Shown piece by piece: positions 8,475-16,955 of a stretch of 64,000 nt of DNA. Position 1 is the first letter of the stretch, and every line of letters starts with the position of its first letter. The position numbers and the translations under genes were made by a program. This DNA comes from Flavobacteriaceae bacterium Ap0902 (lineage in GTDB: Bacteria > Bacteroidota > Bacteroidia > Flavobacteriales > Weeksellaceae): assembly GCA_009835005.1 (NCBI GenBank), contig WTFG01000003.1, positions 205,893-269,892 of the forward strand. The letters are read 5' to 3'. Below the pieces are notes generated by a model. That model was given only the letters and a program-made list of their open reading frames with translations, was not told the origin of the DNA and did no database searches.

Positions 8475-9098
8475 TTATTTTTTGCCTCCGTCTAATTCAT
8501 CCTGCCACGCTTTAAGCTCATCCATTTTACCCTCAGCAGCCATTTCTGCTTGCTTTGGCCAAGTACTTGGATCCATAGAACTATAGATACCTCCTTTTGG
8601 TCCAAGGATTGCTTTAATGTCTTCTGGTGACTGTTCAGACAAGTCTTTAAATGTATTGATTCCATTTTCGTTCAATAATTCTTGAACTTTTGGACCAATC
8701 CCTTCTATGATAGTTAATTTATCTTGGTTATCAGATTTTTTAGCTTTTGATTTGGTTTCTTTTTTAGAAGAGTCTTTTTCAGAATCGTCATCATCCCCTA
8801 AAGAAGTTATTTGAATTTTAGTTAGAAATGGACGGAATCCATTTTTCTTCATATATCCTTTTCTTCTTTTCTTTTTGAAGACAATTACTTTATCTCCTTT
8901 CAGGTGTTCCAGGATCTCTGCCTTGACTACTGCACCTTCTATAACTGGGGCGCCAACTGTAATTGTTCCGTTATCCGTCAAAAGAACTTTATCAAAAGAG
9001 ATTGAATCTCCTTCTTTTCCCTCTAAACGATTAACAAACAATTGTTGATCTTTCTTCACTTTGTACTGATGCCCTGCTATCTCTACAATTGCGTACAT
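8475..9098 (-). CDS. rplU: 50S ribosomal protein L21 with C-terminal helix-hairpin-helix domain
   Basis: Residues 1 to about 102 are a complete L21 (YAIVEIAGHQYKV start; KGYMKKNGFRPFLTKI end), which binds 23S rRNA near L20. L21 normally stops there. Here a charged linker (about residues 105-127, Ser/Asp/Lys-rich) leads into an extra domain, residues about 128-207. That domain has the pattern LTIIEGIGPKVQELLNENGI...FKDL, typical of helix-hairpin-helix nucleic-acid-binding modules of the L21/'DUF4332-like' type. Total length is 207 residues against about 103 in most bacteria. The extension is known by memory in Bacteroidota L21 proteins and may contact rRNA. First gene of the rplU-rpmA operon, with a good promoter upstream. 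Confidence 0.95.
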   Translation of the reverse strand: MYAIVEIAGHQYKVKKDQQLFVNRLEGKEGDSISFDKVLLTDNGTITVGAPVIEGAVVKAEILEHLKGDKVIVFKKKRRKGYMKKNGFRPFLTKIQITSLGDDDDSEKDSSKKETKSKAKKSDNQDKLTIIEGIGPKVQELLNENGINTFKDLSEQSPEDIKAILGPKGGIYSSMDPSTWPKQAEMAAEGKMDELKAWQDELDGGKK

Positions 9099-9127
9099 GA
9101 TTAAACTTTTATAAATTTTTAGGATTG

Positions 9128-9157
9128 CAAATATACAGCAAATAATTTGTTTAACAA
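9128..9157 (-). promoter_or_regulatory. rplU: Bacteroidota-type promoter of rplU-rpmA
   Basis: On the minus strand a TTG (-33 element, 9155-9157) is followed after 19 bases by TATATTTG (9128-9135), matching the -7 consensus TANNTTTG. The leader to the rplU start is about 25-30 bases. Confidence 0.65.
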
Positions 9158-9173
9158 GTCTTTATCCAGAATT

Positions 9174-9506
9174 TCATATAGAATCTTGTACATTTTTCAA
9201 ATCTTGTATGGTTCCTACCTCAAATAAATTATTAAAACCAGTTTCTTTTAGTTTTTGAAATATTTCCATTCTGGTTTTCTTATGATTACCATATAATATT
9301 AAAAGAGTGTCTTTGGGCGTGGATTGAGCAAATGCCTCCAAGTTATGTTCATTTAACCTGGAAGCATTTTCTATAGACTCTATAGGGGTTCCTAAATTAA
9401 TGCTGGTGTCAATATATCTGGCCTCCTCTTTACGAACAGCGTCAAAAACATTATCCTCCATGGCATTTCTAAAGAATAACCATCTAAAAAGCCTAGGAAT
9501 AATCAT
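9174..9506 (-). CDS. Rhodanese-like protein lacking the catalytic cysteine
   Basis: A 110-residue protein. From residue about 30 it follows the rhodanese single-domain pattern: ARYIDTS in place of the usual YIDVR, then a helix-rich spacer, TLLILYGNHKKT in place of the CRSGxRS active loop, and KLKETGFNNLFEVG at the end. The cysteine that carries the persulfide is absent (Tyr-Gly-Asn occupies the loop), so sulfurtransferase activity is unlikely. The start at 9506 is four bases after the stop of the M13 peptidase gene, which suggests coupling; a second ATG at 9461 is possible. The domain call rests on visual pattern matching. Confidence 0.6.
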   Translation of the reverse strand: MIIPRLFRWLFFRNAMEDNVFDAVRKEEARYIDTSINLGTPIESIENASRLNEHNLEAFAQSTPKDTLLILYGNHKKTRMEIFQKLKETGFNNLFEVGTIQDLKNVQDSI

Positions 9507-9510
9507 CTAT

Positions 9511-11556
9511 TTACCAAATAATGGTTCTTTCTTCTACTGGCTTAAACATCTTGTCACCACTCGTAACATTAAAAGCATCATAGAATGCATCAATATTTTC
9601 TAAAGGTCCAATGGCTCTATAGTAACCTGGGGAGTGAAAATCACTCTTCACTTGATTCTTTAAAGCCTCATCTTTTGATTTGGTTCTCCAGATCGTTGCC
9701 CATGAGATAAAGAAACGTTGTTCTGGTGTAAAGCCATCAATTTTACCAGGATTTCCTTTGTCTTTTAGATACATTTGTAATCCATCAAAAGCAACATTAA
9801 GCCCTCCTAAATCTGCGATATTTTCTCCTAGAGTAGCCTTACCATTAACAAAAATCCCTTCTAGTGGTTCATAAGCACTATACTGCGCAGCTAGATTTTC
9901 ACCCAAAATGGAAAACTCCTCCTCATCTGATGATGTCCACCAATTATTTAAATTTCCATCTCCATCATATTTAGCTCCACTATCATCAAATCCATGTGAA
10001 ATTTCATGACCTATGACCGCACCCATGCCACCAAAATTAACTGCAGCGTCTGCTTTGAAATTGTAAAAAGGAGGCTGTAAAATCGCTGCAGGAAATACAA
10101 TCTCATTAAATTGAGGACTGTAATATGCATTCACCATTTGGGGTGGCATAAACCATTCTGATTTATCTACTTCCTCTCCTATTTTATCTAGATCTTCTTT
10201 GAAGTTGAAACTTGCAATACGTCTCATATTATCATAGAAAGAACCTCCATTTTTAGTATTTCTAAGTGATAAGCCATCATAATCTTTCCAATTATCTGGA
10301 TAACCAATTTTAACATTAAATTTCTGTAATTTATTTAATGCTTTGGTTTTTGTGGAATCTGTCATCCATGTAAGTTCATTTAAATGGTTTTCAAACGACT
10401 TGCGGATATAACGCACCATTTCTTCTGCTTGCTCTTTGGCTTCTTCTGGGAAATATGCTGCTACATAAGATTTACCAAATGCTTGTCCAATACTATTATT
10501 AACTACAGATAATGCTCTTTTGTCTAGAGGACGCATTTCCTCTATTCCTTTTAACTCTTTGCTATAAAACTCAAATTGTATTTTTTCTAAATCTGCATTT
10601 AGTTGATCGGCAGCATCATTTACCACATGGGCAGTTAAATATTTTTTAATTACAGGTAAATTATCCTCTGTAAGGATATTAGAAAGGTTTCTATAATATT
10701 TAATTTCTGGAATGATTAAAGTATCTGTTTCAATAGATAAATCCTGTAAATACTGTGATAAGTCTACACCAGATACCAGAGACTTTAAATCTTCTGTAGC
10801 AACTGGATTATATTTTAAATCAGAATTTCGTAAATTTTCAAATGATAAAACATGAGAAGCCATCTCTTTTTCAAAATTCACAACGTCTGCAGCAGTTGTT
10901 TCTGGATTCTCATCATTGATATAACTAAAAATATTCTTTAAATACCCTTGATATGCATTTAATTTACTCTTAGAATCTTCATCCTCTTTTTGATAATAAT
11001 CCCGACTCATACCTAAACTTGGACCACTTAGATACACAACATTTAGATTACTATTTTTCATGTGTGGTCTTACATATAAACCATACAATGGATTACCATA
11101 AAAAGCAGTTTCTTGCGTTAGATAATTGTTAAGTTCATCTAAATTATTAATTTTCTCAATTGCATCTAAATGTGTTTTGATTGGATTAATACCCTCATTA
11201 TTTCTAGCAATTGTATCTGTAATGGATTGGTATAAATTGGCTACTAATTCCTCATCTGCGTTAAGTGCTGTTTTATTAACCGTCTCATCTAATAGCTTTA
11301 AAGAAACAGAATCTGTGAATTCACGTAATTCATCAAAACTCCCCCATCTACCTCTATCAGATGGAATCTCCGTTTCCTTCATCCAATTACCATTGACAAA
11401 GTTATAGAAATCATCTTGTGGGCGCACCAATGTATCCATATAACTAAGATTGATAGCATTAGGTAATTGCACATCTTCTGGTTCAGCAGGTTCTACTTCT
11501 TTTTTACAAGAGGTGAAAGCTGTAATTACTGCAAGTAATAAGAATATTTTTTTCAT
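9511..11556 (-). CDS. M13 family zinc endopeptidase, lipoprotein (PepO/neprilysin-like)
   Basis: A 681-residue peptidase. The N-terminus is a lipoprotein signal with Cys17 (AFTSCKK), so the enzyme is probably anchored in the outer membrane. The zinc site is complete: HEISH at 517-521, with the third ligand Glu in the downstream ENIADLGG motif. NAYYSP, which binds the substrate backbone, and a C-terminal WRTK..., typical of the family, are also present. M13 enzymes cut oligopeptides of about 40 residues or less. The gene follows the ferredoxin oxidoreductase beta gene by 19 bases and precedes the rhodanese-like gene by four. Family assignment is secure; the physiological substrate is unknown. 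Confidence 0.94.
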   Translation of the reverse strand: MKKIFLLLAVITAFTSCKKEVEPAEPEDVQLPNAINLSYMDTLVRPQDDFYNFVNGNWMKETEIPSDRGRWGSFDELREFTDSVSLKLLDETVNKTALNADEELVANLYQSITDTIARNNEGINPIKTHLDAIEKINNLDELNNYLTQETAFYGNPLYGLYVRPHMKNSNLNVVYLSGPSLGMSRDYYQKEDEDSKSKLNAYQGYLKNIFSYINDENPETTAADVVNFEKEMASHVLSFENLRNSDLKYNPVATEDLKSLVSGVDLSQYLQDLSIETDTLIIPEIKYYRNLSNILTEDNLPVIKKYLTAHVVNDAADQLNADLEKIQFEFYSKELKGIEEMRPLDKRALSVVNNSIGQAFGKSYVAAYFPEEAKEQAEEMVRYIRKSFENHLNELTWMTDSTKTKALNKLQKFNVKIGYPDNWKDYDGLSLRNTKNGGSFYDNMRRIASFNFKEDLDKIGEEVDKSEWFMPPQMVNAYYSPQFNEIVFPAAILQPPFYNFKADAAVNFGGMGAVIGHEISHGFDDSGAKYDGDGNLNNWWTSSDEEEFSILGENLAAQYSAYEPLEGIFVNGKATLGENIADLGGLNVAFDGLQMYLKDKGNPGKIDGFTPEQRFFISWATIWRTKSKDEALKNQVKSDFHSPGYYRAIGPLENIDAFYDAFNVTSGDKMFKPVEERTIIW

Positions 11557-11575
11557 TGATTATTTAAATTATTTT

Positions 11576-12586
11576 TCATTGAATATGCCATGAGTTGTTT
11601 CCTTCTAGGATTGCATCAAGAGAGACTTCCAGCATATCGTTCTTGGCGTTATTAATCTGATTAATTAATAAATCCTCATAAGTAGGTCTTTCTATGCTAT
11701 AAATAACTCCAAAGGGTCTAGGAAACTCTGTTTCTCCAGGCAAGTCAAAGAATTGAGATAAAATCTTAGCTTTGGTAATATCCTGTTCATCATGAATCCA
11801 TAAATCATCTTTGCTATATGTATTTAAGTCTACAACTCTTGGATGAACACCATCTAGGATAATACCTTTTTCATGATTCTGACCAAATATCATTGGTTGC
11901 CCATGCTCCACATAGATAGCCGTTTCTGGGCGCAGCTTTCTATCTGTAAATTGCTCAAAAATCCCATCATTAAAAATAGGACAATTTTGATAAACCTCTA
12001 ATAATGAGGTTCCCTTATGTGCAGCGGTCCTCAACATCATTTCTCTTAAATGCTTAGGATCTCTATCCATAGCCCTAGCGACAAAGGTAGCATCCGCCCC
12101 CAAGGCTACCGCCAAAGGATTAAATGGATAATCTATAGAACCATAAGGAGATGATTTAGTTTTTAAACCCTGCTGAGAAGTTGGAGAATACTGCCCTTTG
12201 GTGAGACCATATATTTCATTATTAAATAATAAAATATTAAAATCCATATTACGTCTAAAAGCATGAACAAAGTGATTACCTCCAATAGAAAGGCTATCTC
12301 CATCTCCTGTGATTACCCAAACATGCAGATCGGGGTTGGCGATTTTAGTTCCCGATGCCACCGCTGGAGCACGCCCATGAATACTATGCATCCCATAGGT
12401 ATTCATATAATAGGGAAACCTAGAAGAACACCCTATTCCAGATATAAACACAATATCCTCTTTGGCTATTTCTAATTCTGGCAGAATACTCTGCATTTGT
12501 TTCAAAATGGAATAATCTCCACATCCTGGACACCATTTGACATCTTGATCAGAGACAAAATCCTTTGCTGTTAATGTAGTTTCCAT
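11576..12586 (-). CDS. 2-oxoacid:ferredoxin oxidoreductase, beta subunit
   Basis: A 336-residue thiamine-diphosphate subunit of the KorB/PorB type. It shows Cys19-x-x-Cys22 (WCPGCGDY) and Cys53 (GIGCSSR), expected [4Fe-4S] ligands, and the TPP/Mg2+ motif GDGDSLSIGGNH. The complex oxidatively decarboxylates a 2-oxoacid (most likely 2-oxoglutarate) to the acyl-CoA and reduces ferredoxin. The alpha/gamma subunit is normally encoded immediately upstream. Here the upstream neighbour is a divergently transcribed phosphorylase gene, so the partner must be elsewhere in the genome. Substrate specificity cannot be decided from the beta subunit alone. Confidence 0.9.
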   Translation of the reverse strand: METTLTAKDFVSDQDVKWCPGCGDYSILKQMQSILPELEIAKEDIVFISGIGCSSRFPYYMNTYGMHSIHGRAPAVASGTKIANPDLHVWVITGDGDSLSIGGNHFVHAFRRNMDFNILLFNNEIYGLTKGQYSPTSQQGLKTKSSPYGSIDYPFNPLAVALGADATFVARAMDRDPKHLREMMLRTAAHKGTSLLEVYQNCPIFNDGIFEQFTDRKLRPETAIYVEHGQPMIFGQNHEKGIILDGVHPRVVDLNTYSKDDLWIHDEQDITKAKILSQFFDLPGETEFPRPFGVIYSIERPTYEDLLINQINNAKNDMLEVSLDAILEGNNSWHIQ

Positions 12587-12592
12587 ATTTCA

Positions 12593-12600
12593 CAAAGTTA
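12593..12600 (-). promoter_or_regulatory. Possible -7 element for the oxidoreductase gene
   Basis: TAACTTTG on the minus strand fits TANNTTTG and lies seven bases before the start codon, which would give a nearly leaderless message. An upstream TTG is at a non-ideal distance (16 bases). Weak support. Confidence 0.3.
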
Positions 12601-12683
12601 ATAAATATAATTGTTACAATCAGAACCTGATTCTTATATTAAAGTTAAATAAACCTACCATAAGTGTTATTTTCACACTTATA

Positions 12684-12714
12684 TTGTGTAAGGTAATCAA
12701 AATTGTTACTTTTG
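12684..12714 (+). promoter_or_regulatory. Bacteroidota-type promoter of the glucan phosphorylase gene
   Basis: TTG at 12684-12686 is followed after 20 bases by TACTTTTG (12707-12714), matching the -33/-7 consensus. The start codon lies 25 bases downstream. Confidence 0.65.
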
Positions 12715-12738
12715 CCGAAACTTTGAATTTAAATAATT

Positions 12739-14397
12739 ATGGCTACTACTTTACCAAAACAATTTCAGCATCCTTATAAATTCGATGCGAAATACAAGAA
12801 ATCTGCAGCTTATTTCTGTATGGAATTTGCAATAGATCAAAGCTTAAAGATTTATTCTGGCGGATTAGGATTTTTAGCAGGATCGCACATCAGATCGGCC
12901 TATGACCTCAAACAAAATTATATTGGAATTGGTATTCTGTGGAAGTATGGATATTATGATCAATACAAAAAAGAGGATCGTAAGATGGGGGTACTTTTCC
13001 AAGAGAAATACTATCAATTTTTGGAGGAAACGGACATTAAATTTACGATTAAAATTAATAACCATGATGTTTGGGTAAAAGCTTTTTATTTAAATCCAGA
13101 ACTATTTGGTACTGCTCCTTTATTCCTATTGAGTACAGATTTACCAGAAAATGATTATTTGGCAAGATCCACCACTTTTAAATTATATGATTCTGATCCT
13201 AAAGCTAAGATTGCGCAAAGCATGGTTCTTGGGCTTGGTGGAGCAAAACTTTTAGAAGCACTCAATTATCAGCCAGAGGTTTATCACTTTAATGAGGCGC
13301 ATGCGCTATCTGCTGTATTTGAATGGATTCCAAAAATGGGAAGAAAAAAACTCAAAGAAAAATTAGTTTTCACTACTCATACGCCAGAAGAAGCAGGAAA
13401 TGAAAAACATAATATTCATGATTTATTTCAATTAGGTTTTTTCAATGGGTTATCTCTAGAGGAGGTACGGGAGATTACAGATATTCATGATGATATATTT
13501 AATCATACCTTGGTTGGTTTGCGTTTGGCTAGAAAAGCCAATGGGGTGTCCAAGCTACACGGTATCGTATCTAATGAGATGTGGAATAAATATGATGGAG
13601 TGGCACCAATAACTAGTATCACGAACGCTCAAAACAAAAAGTATTGGGCAGACAAAGCGCTAGAAAAAGCCAGAAAGGATAATGATTCTAAAAAGTTAAA
13701 AGAAAGAAAGAAGGAATTAAAGCGTGAATTGTTTGAGGAAGTGGCAGACCAAACTGGCAAATGGTTTAATGAGGATGTATTGACAGTAGTATGGGCGAGA
13801 CGATTCGCAGAATATAAACGCCCAGACTTGATTACTAGAGATATTGAAAGATTCCAAAAACTAGCTAATGACGTGGATAAACCTGTGCAGTTTATTTTTG
13901 CTGGTAAACCATACCCCATGGATTATAACGCTATCAGGGTTTATGATCAATTGGTAGATTTAAGCTTAAAACATAAAAATATGGCTGTACTTGCTGGCTA
14001 TGAATTGGCGCTATCTAAGAAATTAAAAAATGGAGCAGATATTTGGTTAAACAACCCACGCGTTACCAGAGAGGCTTCTGGAACAAGTGGTATGTCTGCA
14101 GCAATGAATGGTGCTATTAATTTATCTACCAATGATGGATGGATTAGAGAGTTTGTAGAAATTTGCCCTGATTGTTCTTTTGTATTACCGATTGTAGACC
14201 ATAGATTACCAAGATTTGAACAAGATCAAAAAGATTTGGACAATCTATTCAAAGCATTCTTTGATGAGATTGTGCCTCTATATTATGACAACCCAAAAGA
14301 TTGGTATAAGAAAGTAATTAGCAGTATGTCTCAAGTGGTTCCATTCTTTGATTCAGACAGAATGGCTCATGATTATTATGAAAAACTTTACAAATAA
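12739..14397 (+). CDS. Short alpha-glucan phosphorylase homologue (GT35) lacking the PLP lysine
   Basis: A 552-residue protein of the short, non-allosteric glycogen/maltodextrin phosphorylase group. Family landmarks are AAYFCMEFAIDQ, the GGLGFLAGSH nucleotide-fold loop, VYHFNEAHA, TTHTPEEAGNE, VVWARRFAEYKRPDL, the FAGKPYP segment and NNPRVTREASGTSGM. In active phosphorylases the last motif continues with the lysine that forms the Schiff base with pyridoxal phosphate (GTxxMK). Here that position is Ser453 (GTSGMSAAMNG). So the fold and glucan-binding site look intact, but PLP-dependent phosphorolysis is doubtful. It may instead act as a retaining glucosyltransferase or a glucan-binding regulator. 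No glycogen branching or synthase gene is adjacent. Confidence 0.85.
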   Translation: MATTLPKQFQHPYKFDAKYKKSAAYFCMEFAIDQSLKIYSGGLGFLAGSHIRSAYDLKQNYIGIGILWKYGYYDQYKKEDRKMGVLFQEKYYQFLEETDIKFTIKINNHDVWVKAFYLNPELFGTAPLFLLSTDLPENDYLARSTTFKLYDSDPKAKIAQSMVLGLGGAKLLEALNYQPEVYHFNEAHALSAVFEWIPKMGRKKLKEKLVFTTHTPEEAGNEKHNIHDLFQLGFFNGLSLEEVREITDIHDDIFNHTLVGLRLARKANGVSKLHGIVSNEMWNKYDGVAPITSITNAQNKKYWADKALEKARKDNDSKKLKERKKELKRELFEEVADQTGKWFNEDVLTVVWARRFAEYKRPDLITRDIERFQKLANDVDKPVQFIFAGKPYPMDYNAIRVYDQLVDLSLKHKNMAVLAGYELALSKKLKNGADIWLNNPRVTREASGTSGMSAAMNGAINLSTNDGWIREFVEICPDCSFVLPIVDHRLPRFEQDQKDLDNLFKAFFDEIVPLYYDNPKDWYKKVISSMSQVVPFFDSDRMAHDYYEKLYK

Positions 14398-14446
14398 TTA
14401 ACATTTAAATTTTAAAAATCTTCGCAAGGTTCTTGCACCATATTGG

Positions 14447-14887
14447 TTGACATCAAAATCAATCTATGTGGAAAAGAAAGCAAAAGATTCTAAAATAGAT
14501 AAAGCTAGGGACAATTCTCCAAATCAGAATAAAACTATTCCGATTGTAGAAGAGTCCCTTTCTTTTGATAAAGTTAGAGAGGAAACGGCAGAAGTTATCA
14601 TCTCTAAAAGCATTCAAGAATTTGAAGAGTCTTTAGATATTCCCCTAAAAAAAGATGAAATTAATATTAATCGAGTAAAAGTTGGCAAAGTTGTTGAACA
14701 ATATCCAACGGTTCGCGAGATTGATGGTAAAACGATTATTCTCATCGTTAGAGAAGAATTAGTTGTTACCAAAAGGTTAATATTAGAAGAGCAAATTCAA
14801 GTAACTAAATCTACTAAAGAAGAAGTAGAAAGAATTACAGAAACCCTTAGGAAAGATGTCGTGAATATTGATAAAAAGAAATTTTAA
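14447..14887 (+). CDS. DUF2382 domain protein
   Basis: About 146 residues. From residue about 27 (IPIVEESLSFDKV) to 120 it matches DUF2382 (PF09557, the YsnF/AvaK stress domain): paired beta-rich repeats with alternating Val/Ile and charged residues, including REELVVTKRLILEEQI. The first 25 residues are lysine/serine-rich. No ATG lies in frame between the upstream in-frame stop (14399-14401) and the domain; TTG 14447 or GTG 14468 must serve, so the start is uncertain. It precedes a second, broken DUF2382 gene by 12 bases. Such proteins are induced by osmotic, desiccation or general stress in several phyla; the molecular role is unknown. Confidence 0.75.
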   Translation: MTSKSIYVEKKAKDSKIDKARDNSPNQNKTIPIVEESLSFDKVREETAEVIISKSIQEFEESLDIPLKKDEININRVKVGKVVEQYPTVREIDGKTIILIVREELVVTKRLILEEQIQVTKSTKEEVERITETLRKDVVNIDKKKF

Positions 14888-14899
14888 TTTTTTTTTATT

Positions 14900-15669
14900 A
14901 TGAGTTACTCAATTGTAGGATTATTTAGAGACAAAGTAGATGCAGCAAAAGCAGAGTTAGAGTCTGCAGGTTTTGATGCTGATAAAGTAGATTATTCACC
15001 ATTTAGATCAGAAGGTGAATATTCTGAAAATGAATACGAATATAAAGAAAAAATCTCAAGGTTTTTGGGATTGGTTATTTGGCGATGATGATGAAACTTC
15101 ACGCTATGAGAGAGAACGTTATAGCCGTTTAGGTTCTAGATCTTTTGTATTAACTGCTCATGCAGATGATATGGAGGCTGCAGAAAGAGCACGTACCATT
15201 ATGGATAATGCCAATGCATTAGATGCAGATGAGTATGATAGAACACTCGCAGAGTATAACGAGCGTTTCAGAGACAATCATGACGATGCAGAATTCAATA
15301 ATAGAATTGGTGTGATTCGCGAAGAGATGCGCGTTGGTAAAGAAGAGGTTGAAACTGGTGGTGTAAATATCCGTTCTAGAATTGTAGAAAAACCTGTAGA
15401 AGAATCTGTGAGATTACGTGATGAGCGTGTTTACGTGAAGAGAAATAAGGTAGATAGAGAAGCTACAGATGCAGATTTCCTTCCAGGGTCTAATTTCTAT
15501 GAAAGAATATCAAGAGCGCCCAGTGGTATCTAAAGATGCCAGAGTGGTAGAAGAAATTGAGGTTGGTAAAGACGTTGATTCTAGAAAAGAAACTATCAAA
15601 GATACTGTACGTGAGACAGAGGTTGACATTGAAACAGATGGTGACGTAGAAGATAATAAGAGCGTATAA
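14900..15669 (+). pseudogene. YflT-like/DUF2382 stress protein, interrupted by two frameshifts
   Basis: Three consecutive frames together encode one protein of about 256 residues. Frame one (14900 to about 15050) gives the N-terminal 'general stress' domain, beginning MSYSIVGLFRDKVDAA. At the A6 run 15048-15053, one extra A shifts into the next frame. That frame reads KSQGFWDWLFGDDDE and on through the linker into DUF2382 (IGVIREEMRVGKEEV ... VDREATDADF). At GGG 15486-15488, one extra G shifts again into KEYQERPVVSKDARVVEE to the stop at 15669. Removing one A and one G restores a continuous, family-like sequence. Either the gene is decaying or the assembly has homopolymer errors. Confidence 0.75.
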
Positions 15670-15692
15670 TATACGTTTTACTTGATATAAAG

Positions 15693-15716
15693 CCACACTA
15701 TATGTGTGTTTTTTTT
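15693..15716 (+). terminator. Terminator after the DUF2382 genes
   Basis: CACAC/GTGTG five-base stem with a TATAT loop followed by eight T, between the DUF2382 frame and yaaA. The stem is short but the T-run is strong. Confidence 0.55.
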
Positions 15717-15737
15717 AATATATAAATATTTAAAATT

Positions 15738-16496
15738 ATGAAGATATTTTTATCCCCAGCCAAGCGATTAGATGAGAATCCAGAAAAGGAATGGAGCTTA
15801 AAAACTAAGCCTCAATTTTTGAAGAATTCTAAAGAGTTAATGAATACTTTAAAAGAAAAATCTCCACAAGATTTAATGAAACTAATGAAAATTTCTGAGG
15901 ATTTAGCAGATTTAAATTATGAGAGAAATCAAAAATGGCAAAACAATCCTAAGAAATCAGATAGCTACTCTGCTGGACTAATGTTTGACGGTGAAGTCTA
16001 TCGTGGGTTTAGAGAAAATGCCTTTAGTGAAGACCAACTAAATTATTTAAACAAGAATGTATATATCCTGTCTGGACTCTATGGGATTCTTTCACCTACA
16101 GATATGGTAATGCCATATAGATTAGAAATGGGAACTAAACTAAAGGTGAAAGAAAAAGAAAATCTCCATGATTATTGGAAGGATACACTAACTCAATATG
16201 TAAATGATAATACAGAGGAGGATGAAATTCTTTTGAATTTAGCGAGCAAAGAATATATGGGTGCTTTGGATACTAAAAAACTCCATGGCAAAGTGATTGA
16301 TTTTAAATTCAAGGATTATAAAAATGGAGATTTAAAACAAATCACGGTTTATATGAAGAAAGCACGGGGTGAAATGGCTAATTGGTGCATCCAAAATAAT
16401 GCTAATACAATAGATGATTTAAAAAAATTTAATAGAATGGATTATCAATATGATGATAATTTATCTACAGATAATACGCTAATATACACCAGGTAA
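15738..16496 (+). CDS. yaaA: Peroxide stress protein YaaA
   Basis: A 252-residue member of the YaaA/DUF328 (UPF0246) family, opening with the diagnostic MKIFLSPAKRLD. Further family motifs are the YSAGLMFDGEVYRG region, the YILSGLYGILSPTDMVMPYRLEMG segment, NLASKEY and VIDFKFKDY. In E. coli YaaA limits intracellular free iron during peroxide stress and binds DNA through a helix-hairpin-helix. Its position right after stress-type DUF2382 genes agrees with a stress-response role, although a terminator-like hairpin separates them. Length and sequence are complete. Confidence 0.93.
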   Translation: MKIFLSPAKRLDENPEKEWSLKTKPQFLKNSKELMNTLKEKSPQDLMKLMKISEDLADLNYERNQKWQNNPKKSDSYSAGLMFDGEVYRGFRENAFSEDQLNYLNKNVYILSGLYGILSPTDMVMPYRLEMGTKLKVKEKENLHDYWKDTLTQYVNDNTEEDEILLNLASKEYMGALDTKKLHGKVIDFKFKDYKNGDLKQITVYMKKARGEMANWCIQNNANTIDDLKKFNRMDYQYDDNLSTDNTLIYTR

Positions 16497-16511
16497 TCTT
16501 GAATAAAACAA

Positions 16512-16949
16512 TTAACTATGCATAATTTTGTTCTGAATAAGCACATCTACAATCTTCCCCCCTAACCATGCACAAGGAAAGAAAATTAATATCAAACTAA
16601 TTTGGTACCAAGTGGGATGTTTGAATATAAAAATATCTATAACAGCTCCAGAGAATAATAAAGCCCCTACTAGAATTGCATAGGCCTGTCTTGCTTTTTT
16701 GACTAGAAAGGCTGTTGTTACTCCCCCAATCATAGCCCCAATACCACAAGATATAAGCAGGGCGATGAAGAAATTATCTGGTGCTTGTTTTAAAACAGAT
16801 TGCCAGTATATAAAGACATCTGCTTTCCGGGCAAGTTCTATATGCCCCAATTCGTCAAACCATGCCTTATTAGCAGTTATAGCTAACAAAATAATGGTTA
16901 ATGCAACAGCTAATCCTGCTAAAACACTCAAAGTATTTCTTACCCACAT
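16512..16949 (-). CDS. Four-helix membrane protein, unknown
   Basis: A 145-residue integral membrane protein with four predicted helices. These lie near residues 8-26, 60-83, 88-107 and 115-137, with a conserved-looking soluble loop after helix 1. GxxxG-type spacing occurs in helix 2 (GIGAMIGG). I recognise no named family. It lies six bases downstream of the RidA gene on the same strand and is probably cotranscribed with it (lptD, ridA, this gene). Confidence 0.75.
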   Translation of the reverse strand: MWVRNTLSVLAGLAVALTIILLAITANKAWFDELGHIELARKADVFIYWQSVLKQAPDNFFIALLISCGIGAMIGGVTTAFLVKKARQAYAILVGALLFSGAVIDIFIFKHPTWYQISLILIFFPCAWLGGKIVDVLIQNKIMHS

Positions 16950-16955
16950 ATTCTT

